Shown one piece after another: positions 32,723 through 42,006 of a DNA stretch of 64,000 nt. The stretch comes from Symbiodinium natans (lineage: Eukaryota; Sar; Dinophyceae; Suessiales; Symbiodiniaceae): assembly GCA_905221605.1 (NCBI GenBank), contig CAJNDS010002212.1, forward strand, positions 251,001-315,000. Reading direction: 5' to 3'. The notes below the pieces were generated by a model. It had not been told where the DNA came from. It saw only the letters and a program-made list of their open reading frames with translations, and did not search any database. Numbering within the stretch: position 1 is the stretch's first letter; the number at the start of each line of letters is the position of its first letter. Both the position numbers and the translations under genes were made by a program.

Positions 32723-33267
32723 CAACGACCGGTGCCTCGTCCGCACTTGAGCAGAAGCATTTGGGGTGGGGGGGGGGGGGGGGGGGGACCAAGAACTGCT
32801 CTCCTTGAAAGCTGATGCGGAAACTTGTGAGTGCATTGCTTCTTCTGACTATGGCACCTGCCGTCGGCACCACGGCAAATTTTGAGAAGCCCGAGCTTGA
32901 CTTCGAGTCATGCTCAACTTTTGTGCACTTTGAGCACGACGCGAAAGGTCAGGCTCGGGCTGAAAACGGCTGCAGCAACAGGATTGCCCCATGGCTGCGC
33001 CGCTGCTTGCAGCATGATCCCAGCTCCAGTTCGAAGTTCCCAAACCCGCTAAGTAAAGAGCCAAGACCATGAAGACCGGCATGTTGTCGTGCATCAACTG
33101 CAGGGCTCTCTTTGGGGCATTCGCTCAGCCCGCAAATTCGGAGCTTGGTGGTGCTCCTTTCTTCGGACAAGCTTCTCAGTGGCCGATGTGGATCGCACTG
33201 GGGTCTGGGGAACAGTTCTTCAAACGCTCATGGTCCGAAAAAGTGACGGTCTCCATACCTTCCCTTC

Positions 33268-33342
33268 ATTGTAGCTGCAAGCCCAATGAGCCTAGATGCC
33301 TTGAGTAAGGCATCTTGATCAATTGGGCTTGCAGCTACAGTT
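33268..33342. repeat. Hairpin with a nested stem in the gene array
   Basis: GTAGCTGCAAGCCCAAT and ATTGGGCTTGCAGCTAC flank an inner stem, GATGCCTT and AAGGCATC. The arm contains the NCSCKPN coding end of one gene copy, so the hairpin is a local inverted duplication of that end. Confidence 0.85.
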
Positions 33343-34013
33343 TTGCGAAGGACTGCCTCGAACAGCCTGCCTCTTGCTACTCGGACCTGCGCAAGTGCGG
33401 CAAAGAAGTTTAAGGCTGTTTGCGTCGCTGGCAAGCAAAGCTGTCTTGACTGTGTCGAAGTCTTCAACGGCAGCGTCAAACTCTCGTGTGTCTTGCTGCT
33501 TCTGACCAGAGCCGGATACCTCACACATCCTTGTGGAGATAGGAAATTTCAAGAACACATCAGGCAACGGCTCCAAGTTCCAGGCCCTGCTATCCGTTGA
33601 CACCGCTGAAGACTGTGAGTGCATTGCTTCGTCTGCAGACTATGGCACCTGCAGTCGGCGCCACTGCAAATTTTGTGTCGAGATCGGACTTCTCGCAACC
33701 ACAGCAACCCCAACGGCTGCCCGGCCGTTTGCAGCATGATCCAAGTTTCCAGCTCCAAGTTCGGGTGTGCAGCTATTGGGCCTATCATGCTACCCAGTCT
33801 ATTCTTGAGCACGGAAGCAATGCTGGAGCATCGGAACGCAGAGTGCCTTGCCAGCAGTGAGCATGAATCGCCCAGTACAAGAACTAGCAACCCCGCAGGA
33901 CATGGCCTGGCAATCTTGGCCTTGTACGTGTCCATGTCAATGGGCACACCGCCTTTTCGCGTAAGGCTTTGCGATGAGAAAAAGGCGGTCCCCTCCGTCC
34001 CCCCCAAAAAAAC

Positions 34014-34290
34014 TATACCATATATATATATATGTGTACATATATATATATGCATATAAACATATAGATAGATAGATACATAGATAGATAGATATACACA
34101 AAACATAATGGTTCTAGATGTAAGAATGCTAATTACATAATAATGATAGTAAAAGTCATAATGGGGATGTTGTAGGTATAGTTGTCATCCATCATTTTAC
34201 TTTGTTTTTTTTTTTTGGGGGGGGGGGGGGGGTTAACCCTAAACCCTAGAGGGCAAGGGGACATTGGGGGGGGGGGGGGGGGGGGAGCCT
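34014..34290. repeat. (TA)n, (GATA)n and poly-T/poly-G block
   Basis: ATATAT runs at 34020-34060 and GATA repeats at 34066-34095 are followed by poly-T joined to poly-G at 34204-34232 and another poly-G at 34266-34286. The unique sequence at 34100-34200 shows no exon. Confidence 0.85.
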
Positions 34291-34479
34291 GTTGTTGTGG
34301 GGAAGGGACCTCGCACTCCCCGACCTCCAGCCTTTCAATAGATGCCCAACCTAGGGTTTAGGGCTTGGGGTTCTTGATAGCCCAGAAGCCATCTTATATT
34401 CCAAGGGAACCTTGAAACACAAGAGGGAAAAGGGTACCTCTGGGCTGGCAAGGGTTTAAACCCTCAACCCACGGACTGC

Positions 34480-36307
34480 CTTCTTCAGCAGGAGCCCTAC
34501 CGACAAGCCAGTCCTGGTAACTCATCGTTTCTTGGCAGGGAATGAGGTAATATAGGGGCCTGAATAATTAGAATAGGGTTTTGGTGGTTATTATAGTATA
34601 ATTCCAAAGGGACCACAAGGGAAAATTATTAGTAATTCTTCCGACCCCTGTAGTACTCCTCTTGTAGCCCTGTAAGAGGAGCCATAGGCTCGTGACTCCA
34701 CAGCTCCCCGGTAAACAACTTTGCGTTCTTTCGTAGCGGATGCGATTAAGTAGAAGAAAATGTGAGCCCTGTTCGGCATCAGGAAACGAGGAACCCGTAT
34801 GCTACATATATACACATATAAATATAGTATACGCACATGTGTATACACATATATATATATATATATATGTATACATATGAGTAGTGGTCCACCTCTAGTA
34901 TGACTGTCGCGTGGAATAGGGTCGGCCTCCTATCGGTTATGTGGGAATTATCTATGGGAGCTGGGTATCGGTTTAGGGTCGGCCCCTATCGGTTTTCGTG
35001 CTAGAGCAGACTTGTCAATTCCATATTATGACTCCTCTAATCATGGCTACCACTTCCAAAGGTTTTGTCCGATGCTCATATGCTATCTCTACAGGGCCCC
35101 GATGTTTAGAGCTGTTGGGATATGCCTAGATCGACCGACACAGCCTCAAGAGCACACGAAACATGAGCTCTACTTGGAGGTTTATCTACTTGGAGGTTTA
35201 GGGTACTTATTAACCCAACAATAGCTGTACTTATATAACCCAATTATAACCCTATTAGGGCACTTAAGGGGCTTATCAGTGGGGTGTAAGTACAGTCACA
35301 ATTGGCTAGTAAGTACCATGAACCTCCAAGTACAGGCACCAACCGAAAAAAGTCCTCTGCCAGGAGGGCCAGCGCGGACCCCAACACCTCCAAGAGATGT
35401 TTAGGGCATAAAGGTGTAGGATTTAGGGCATCAGGGTTGAGGACTTCGGGCATAAGGGTTTAGGGACTGGTGCTTCTGGAATCAGGGTGTAGAGGCTAAC
35501 ACTTTGGGCAGTAGGTATCAGGCGTCACGTATTGCGGGGTTTCGGGCTTGAAATTTCTGCAACTTGGGTTGGAGACATCCTAATATTAACCTTCCCCTAA
35601 GCCCTAAACGTTAAACCCATACCGCTTACACCCCAGTCTGCGAACCCACGTTACCAAGCCGCAAGGAATCTCGCGGGCAGACAGGTGCACATGAGGCCAA
35701 TCCAAGATTGGTCTCACTGCCGTTGCAAAAGCACTCCAGCAACTCTCTTTGACTATCTTGCATTCAATCAGGGTTTAGGGTTTTAGGGTTTAGGTTTTAG
35801 GGTTTAGGGTTTAGGGCAGTTGCATGCCACCACATTCGGAAGTTGAAATTTGTGCGTGCGCTCACCAAAACTCACTCATCCGTCGGTTGCTGTTCTCAAG
35901 CTCCAAAAAAACTTTACCGAGAATCAGCGGCATAAAGTGGTGGCAGTGATCGGGCTGTTCCTAATATGATACGTTCGTCAAGGCGTTATCAGATACTCTG
36001 GACCTCTATACTGACCTTGAGCGGAGCGGGCATGCTTGGTTTCCATTCGCAGCTGCATACTCCAGGCACATTGACAATTTGCGCAATTTGCTGACAACAC
36101 GGAAAATCAGCTGTCAAGTTGTCCAAGCTTTATGTTTAGTGTTTAGAAGCAGCATGTGGATTCTTTGCAAGATAACAACTTGTTTTGGATTACATCAAAC
36201 AATACTGCAGGCCACTAACTGTTCAGGCTCACCGCCACAAGCGCAATCCTTCGGACGAGACAGAGAAGGAACAAATCAATATTTGCGGGAAAACTGCGTG
36301 CGCGCAG
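34480..36307 (-). CDS. Minus-strand exon series, unidentified
   Basis: Exons at 36233-36307 (PANIDLFLLCLVRRIALVA, donor GTGAGCC), 35866-35935 (ILGKVFLELENSNRRMSEFW, donor GTGAGCG), 35679-35757 (SAFATAVRPILDWPHVHLS, donor GC), 35340-35387 (VLGSALALLAEDFFRL, donor GTGCCT) and 34480-34513 (DWLVGRAPAEE, donor GC). The series has more GT donors than other genes here. A family A MITE starts eight bases inside the intron after 35340. No protein family was recognised. Confidence 0.45.
34551..34653. mobile_element. MITE family C copy
   Basis: TATAGGGGCCTGAATAATTAG at the left and AATTCTTCCGACCCCTGTA at the right; internal GGGACCACAAGGG. Other copies lie at 36812, 37325, 38560 and 48203. Confidence 0.85.
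35171..35332. mobile_element. MITE family A copy with doubled left end
   Basis: TACTTGGAGGTTTA occurs twice at the left (35171, 35187). The right end is TAAGTACCATGAACCTCCAAGTA. The element sits in the intron after exon 35340-35387, eight bases from its donor. Confidence 0.9.
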
Positions 36308-36811
36308 CTACTGCAGCTTGTGGCAAAAACCGTAGCAACATTTTATGATCTGCCGATCGGCGTTGACAGCTCATTGGGCCGATTGCTGCGTCTGAAAATG
36401 CAAACTCCTAACCCTCGATTGCAAGACCTGAAACCCTCAACCACAAATTACCAACTCCTAAACCCTAAACCCTGAAATGCGAAACGCCCAAACCCTGAAC
36501 CCCCCCAAAATCACCAAGCCCCTTTTACACCCTAAACCCCATAAAACCTGAATCCTGCAAGCCTTAAACCTAAACTCCAGACCCCGAAACCCTAAACCCT
36601 AAACTCCAGACGCAATGAACCCCATATTCTAAACCCTACATCCTAAACCCTAAATCCTAAACCCTAAACCCCAAAGATCAGCCAACCTGGCGCCGGAGAG
36701 CCCGACCATGAGATCCTGGAGAAGCACCTGCTGAGGGACAAATGGGTTTAGGGTTTAGGCTTTAGGGTTTAGGGTTTAGGCTTTAGGGTTGAGTCTACGA
36801 AAACGACTATC

Positions 36812-36995
36812 ATATAGGGGCCTTGATTATTCGAACAGGGTTTAGGATTTAGGGTTTGGGGCTACTATAGGGGCCTTGATAATTAGAATAGGTTTCTCGG
36901 GGCGGGCGGAGGGGGGGGGGGGGGGGGTAAATATAGTACGCTTGTATAGGGACCATGAAGGGAATGCTATTAAGCAAGTATTCCGACCGCGATAG
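36812..36995. mobile_element. MITE family C, nested or rearranged
   Basis: The left-end motif ATAGGGGCCTTGATAATTAGAATAGG occurs twice (36815, 36867), separated by a TTTAGGG insert. The right end, TATTCCGACCGCGATAG, is decayed. A poly-G run at 36910-36927 interrupts it. Confidence 0.6.
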
Positions 36996-37077
36996 GAAGT
37001 GGAATCAAACATTACTTTTCGTACAAGAAACAAACGCTCTCTCGCTAGACACACACGCACATGTATAAATAAATAAA

Positions 37078-37225
37078 TAAATATATATATAGAGAGAGAG
37101 AGAGAGAGATAAATATATATGTATATAATATAGATAGATAGATAGATATACATATATACATACATACATACATACATACATACATACATACATACATACA
37201 TACATACATACATACATACATACAT
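37078..37225. repeat. (TA)n / (GATA)n / (CATA)n microsatellites
   Basis: A pure CATA run of about eighteen units at 37149-37225 follows GA and GATA runs. Tyr/Val/Cys- and Met-rich minus-strand frames are artefacts. Confidence 0.95.
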
Positions 37226-37324
37226 TTATACGCCTACAGAAGCAGAGATCCATGATGGATGTATGCAAAACAGCCATATCATAGTAGAACACCAAAAAAG
37301 GCAGAGAGAGAAACAAACTCCGCA

Positions 37325-37427
37325 ATATAGGGGCCTGAATGATTCGAATAGGGTTTTGGGGGTTGTAGTAGTATAAATATACAGGGCCCTAACAGAATAC
37401 TATTGGCAATTATTCCGACCCCTATAT
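37325..37427. mobile_element. MITE family C copy beside a GC donor
   Basis: ATATAGGGGCCTGAATGATT and AATTATTCCGACCCCTATAT bound it. The minus-strand exon to its right ends GCCAGCAACGAT and the intron would begin GCAGATAATATAGGGG, placing the element terminus about seven bases after a GC donor. Confidence 0.85.
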
Positions 37428-37434
37428 TATCTGC

Positions 37435-40330
37435 ATCGTTGCTGGCGCCTTCGCTCCCTGGTTGGTGCCATTGAGACCAGGCGACCTCCAGCTTTGACGA
37501 ATCTCAGAGCAGTTACAGGGTCCCGGAATAAGGGCACTTTGGGTTCAGGGTGAGTCTATATGAGGTTGAGGGTTTTGGGGTTTATTGAGGGGGGGGTTTT
37601 GGGGGTTTGGGGGTTTTGAGGCATTCGGGTCTTCAGGGCCTTAAGGGGACTTGAGATGGCTTTGAATCCACAGCAGGTTCGTGGTCGGCACGAGGCAAGC
37701 ACTCCGTCAGAAGGGCCGCATCTTGACAGCAACAGGCTCACAGCCTCAGACCGACCCAGGGGAATGCGAGGAGTACGGAGGCAAACCAACTTCAGGTGCT
37801 GCTTTGAAGCCTAAGGGTCCATGTACCCCTGTAGTATATAGTTGGGCCTTCAGGGCCCATATAATAGCTTTAGGGCCCAAGCATATACCATATGGGTACA
37901 TGGACCCTTAGGGTTTGAAGGCATGTTGGCAAAGTCGAGTGGCCCCGGTCACGACCAGGCCTGCTTCGAGAACCCTGCCTAGCTTGCGCTGTCGCGCCTG
38001 CGACATCTCGCGCTGCCAAGCCGAAATGTCTGCGCAAAGTGTACCATGAGTCACTCACATGTCATGTCCGATAAAAAAGGCTTCTAAGCTTGAAAGCAAA
38101 AGTCACAGCTGCAATCATATGTAACAATGAGAGTAACCATCATAACGATACTATGCAAACAGCAATCCTAAACCCTAAACCCTAAACCCTAAACCCTAAA
38201 CACTAAACCCTAAACCCTAAACCTCACGGTTCACAACCTTGCATGTCAGTCAGCTGTGAGATGAACCGGCGCACGGGGGGAGGGCGGCTTGCCAATGGGG
38301 CCCCAGATGCGTGTCCAGCGAGGCCTTCAGGAGCTTTGCCTCATTTCCCAGCCGCATGGTCAACTGCGAGGGTTTAGGGTTTAGGGCTTAGGGCTTAGGG
38401 TTTAGGGTTTCAATAGGGTTTCGGGTGTAATGTTGCACATCCAGCAGACCCGGACGCAACATGTGGGACTGATCAGAATCCGCCTTTGCCTTTGTCGGTT
38501 CAGTCTACGCAGTGCCGACCAAGTGCCCAGAGCTTTCATCACCCCGAGCCCCACGAAATGCAGGAGCCTGAATGATTAGAATCGGGTTTTGGGAAGTTCT
38601 TATCGTACGTTTTCAAAAGGGACCATAAGGGAACATCACTAGTAGTTTAGTACGTTTCTAAAGGGACCATAAGGGAACATCACTATTAATTACAGTATTC
38701 CGACCCCTATATTACGAGCTTGGAGTCTGCACGTCGCCATTGGGCGCTGACAAACAGGGTCCATCTGGCAAGCTCTCCCAGCGATTCGTCCTTGGTTCTG
38801 CTACTTGGAGGTTCATGGAACTTACTAACCCAATAATAACTGTATTTATAACGACAAGGGGTTTAGGGTTTGGGAAATTTTAGCTGTACTTTTAGCCCAA
38901 TTATCGCCATGTTAGGGCACTTAAGGGCCTTATACGAGGGTTCGAAGTACAGTTACAATCGGTTCATAAGTACCATGAACCTCCACGTACACGCATTCGA
39001 CTTCCGACATGGATCCAGAGTTGGCCAAAAGCCCCTCCATTCCGAAGAGGTTAAGCCAATACAAAAATTTGGGATGTTCCCCCAGTATACTAACAGTCCT
39101 TCATAACCTTCCCCGCCCCTTTATAATTCCTATCAAGGACTCTTAATAACAGGAGGGGAGCATCCCAACAGGGATCTTGTAAGCCTTACCTTAAACTCTT
39201 AAAGGATCAAGGTCGATTCGTTCATCAAGGCTTTGTGTGGGCCTTCCTGGTTTTCTCCCCGTAGGAGCACCCCCCCCCCCCCCCCAAAAAAAAAAAAAAA
39301 AAAGGCTCCTTGTTGTGCTTGACGTGTAGGTTGTAGTACATGTTGACCGCATCCTCGGCACAGTCATGGGTCTCAGCATATTCCCAGCCTATGGCAAGGG
39401 AGGACCTCTGCTGCAACAACCCTAAACCTTAAACCCTAAAACCCTAAAACCCTAAAACCCTAACACCCTAAAACCCTGAAACCCTCCAACCCTCCAAAAC
39501 CCTAAAGCCCTGAACCCTAAAACCCTAAACCCTAAAACCCTAAACCCTCCAAAACCCTAAAGCCCTGAGACCCTAAAACCTTAAAACCCTAAACCCTAAA
39601 AACCCTCTACAACCCTGAAGCCCTGAAACCCTGAAACCTTAAAACCCTAAAACCCTAAAACCCTAAAACCCCAAACCCTAAACCCTAAGCCCTAAAACCC
39701 TAAAGCCCTAAAACCCTAAACCCTAAACCCTAGACCCTAAAACCTTAAAACCCTAAAACCCTAAAACCCTAAAACCCTCTAAAACCCACAGCCCTGAAAC
39801 CCTAAAACCCTAAAACCCTAAAACCCCAAAACCTTAAATCCTAAAAACCCTAAAACGCTGAACACCAAAACTCTAAACCCTTAAACTTCAAATCCTTCGC
39901 GGTCCTGAACTCGCTTTCGATCCTTGGGAAGGAGGTCGACCTTCTGCAGCTTGGCCTCCGCAATTTAGGGTTTAGGGTTTATGGTTTAGGGTTTAGGGTT
40001 TAGGGCCACTTAAGGCGGGCCTAGCTAGGAGGGTTTCGGGTTGTCGTTTGCAAGATGTATGATTCTGCACTCGGGCGAAAGCGATGGATGTGCCCACCTC
40101 GACTATGTCGGCATCTTGCGACATGAGCTGGTAAATTGCCGCGGGTGCCGGTAAACTGCCCGCACTTTGTGCTGTCAATGCGCGCTTGACCACATCAATC
40201 CAAGAGAACATTCAGCCTACAAGTCGTCATGACTGTCTGCATATGCCTGGTCGTTGCTTACATGCGAGGTTCTGGAGCAGATGCTCTCAATCTCGATTTG
40301 GCTTGAACGCATCTCAGATGGCTGACTCGT
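37435..40330 (-). CDS. Minus-strand exon series, methyltransferase-like piece
   Basis: Protein-like segments lie at about 40010-40210, 39895-39960 (AEAKLQKVDLLPKDRKRVQ), 39306-39410 (SLAIGWEYAETHDCAEDAV), about 39196-39244, 38995-39034, 38720-38790 (DESLGELARWTLFVSAQWRR), about 38230-38345 (LTMRLGNEAKLLKASLDTHL), 37922-38020 (SAWQREMSQARQRKLGRVLE), about 37640-37800 and 37435-37510 (LRFVKAGGRLVSMAP). The last recalls the GGRLV strand after motif IV of SAM-dependent methyltransferases. 38995 and 38720 join in phase across an intron that is wholly a MITE. More than one gene may be included. Confidence 0.4.
37816..37915. mobile_element. MITE family E copy
   Basis: AAGGGTCCATGTACCCCTGT is matched by ATATGGGTACATGGACCCTTAGGG. 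Other copies are at 47103 (with a telomeric insert) and 49133. Confidence 0.9.
38166..38222 (-). repeat. CCCTAAA tract
   Basis: Eight units with one CACTAAA variant. Confidence 0.9.
38560..38713. mobile_element. MITE family C copy beside a GC donor
   Basis: It starts CAGGAGCCTGAATGATTAGAATCGGG and ends CCGACCCCTATATTAC. The inner segment ACGTTT..AAAGGGACCATAAGGGAACATCACTA is duplicated in tandem. The exon 38720-38790 ends at a donor reading GCTCGTAATATAGGGG, so the element terminus lies about seven bases after the GC. Confidence 0.85.
38802..38989. mobile_element. MITE family A copy that makes up an intron
   Basis: TACTTGGAGGTTCATGGAAC and GTACCATGAACCTCCACGTAC bound it, with a GGGTTTAGGGTTTGGG insertion at 38858-38875. 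On the minus strand the intron 38994-38791 opens GCGTGTACGTGGAGG and closes CAGAACCAAG|G, leaving only about five bases outside the element at the donor and eleven at the acceptor. Confidence 0.85.
39070..39169. mobile_element. MITE family B copy
   Basis: TTTGGGATGTTCCCCCAGTAT and GGAGGGGAGCATCCCAACA bound it; inner CAGTCCTTCATAACC and AATTCCTATCAAGGACT are inverted. It lies between minus-strand exons at about 39196 and 38995. Confidence 0.9.
39271..39303. repeat. Poly-C joined to poly-A
   Basis: About sixteen C followed directly by about nineteen A, one of several homopolymer-to-homopolymer junctions in the window. Confidence 0.95.
39420..39880 (-). repeat. CCCTAAAA-variant telomeric array
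   Basis: About 460 bases of 8-base CCCTAAAA units mixed with CCCTGAAA and CCCTCCAAAA variants, the longest telomere-like block here and distinct from the 7-base standard. Confidence 0.95.
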
Positions 40331-40377
40331 CGCGGCACACACGCCCAGACAGACACACCCCCACACAAACAGAATCA

Positions 40378-41020
<643 letters not shown>

Positions 41021-41182
41021 GTGGAGAGACGGTTTTTGTCGCGTCATCAGCAAAGCCGGTGTCACGAAAGTAGCGGGCTCACGATCTGATGGCTCATGAA
41101 ACTGGCATACCTGGGCAGAGATGCTATCCTTCAGCCTTCTCAACTGAGACTCCGCGCTGAAGCCTTTCGACATGGTCACTTC

Positions 41183-41286
41183 TCTAAAACATGGTCTCTT
41201 TTGGGGTCCTTATTGAATCAGGCGGCCCATCTCTCTTATTTAGGGTACCCAAGAAGGGACCATAATCTAGAGAACTCCGCATGGAT
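41183..41286. mobile_element. MITE family L copy near an acceptor
   Basis: TTCTCTAAAACATGGTCTCTTTTGGGGTCC and GGGTACCCAAGAAGGGACCATAATCTAGAGAA pair up. In minus-strand sense it ends about sixteen bases before an AAAG|G acceptor at 41168. Confidence 0.85.
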
Positions 41287-41337
41287 GCTGCAGCTGCACA
41301 AGCACAAAAGCCAAGAGCAAAGCCTGGATGACTCATC

Positions 41338-41747
41338 TGAAACCAGCTCGTCATGCGTGCCCTGCTCTATGACGCGGCCTTTGTCCAAGACCTTGGCAAA
41401 CGCTCAGGGTTTCTCTCATTGGCGTGGCGGCAAGCCCATCGATGCTCTGCATGAATCAACTAAGCCTCGGGCTAGAATCTTAGTCGACCGAACGACAGTT
41501 GACAAACGATGCCTTGTCGCCCAAAGCACAATGCTGAGGCGCTGCCACAAGTTTCTGAGATGCTGCGCAAACACGAGCAGACCGGTCTGGGTCTCAAGCG
41601 CAATGATGAATGTTGTCTTGCCTTTACCGGTGGAGGCTGGTTGCACTACGCACTGCAGGGACTGGAAGGAGCATCGATGCCTTGCATGAGCTCGTCGAGC
41701 GCTTGCTGTACAATGTGCTCATTTTCGCTGTCCAAGGCACTTGTCGC
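41338..41747 (-). CDS. ABC exons: D-loop, H-loop and C-terminus
   Basis: Exon 41681-41747 gives ATSALDSENEHIVQQALDEL (D-loop SALD). The 22-base exon 41600-41621 gives KTTFIIA. Exon 41473-41512 gives HRLSTVVRSTKIL, with the switch His. Exon 41338-41391 gives VLDKGRVIEQGTHDELVS. All introns between them are 59-87 bases, start GC and end AG|G. The order and wording match the ABCB consensus almost residue for residue. Confidence 0.9.
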
Positions 41748-41936
41748 CTGCAACACAGGCAGGCGAGACGAGGAGCACGCACACACCCTAAACCCTAAAC
41801 CCTAAACTGAACCCTAAAGCCACTCCCAGATCGTCTGCCTCGTCCAAGACGAGCATCTTGGGACTCCGGATGATTGCGCGCGCGATGGCCTCTGGCTCCA
41901 ACCCGTGACCCTAAACCGTCAACCCTTGCTATACCC

Positions 41937-42006
<70 letters not shown>

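Larger units (their letters stand above)
31680..33860 (-). pseudogene. Decayed tandem copies of the MGQSCCC gene family
   Basis: Related segments recur on the minus strand. N-terminal pieces start MGQSCCCSRF at 32992 and MGQSCGFGRDKLELDFK-stop at 32669; a third near 33725 has lost its ATG. Each is followed by KFAVxPTAGA-like and a conserved GCAATGC(A/G)CTCAC block (32573, 32826, 33617). Middle pieces read SGSGQKQQDTREFDAAVEDF (33440-33520), SGSGHNKQEARDFHAAGEE (32410-32490) and NKQEAPGFDAAAEEFEL (31955-32005). Frames break between pieces and no copy is intact. The array compares with the better preserved gene at 62658-63086. Confidence 0.55.
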
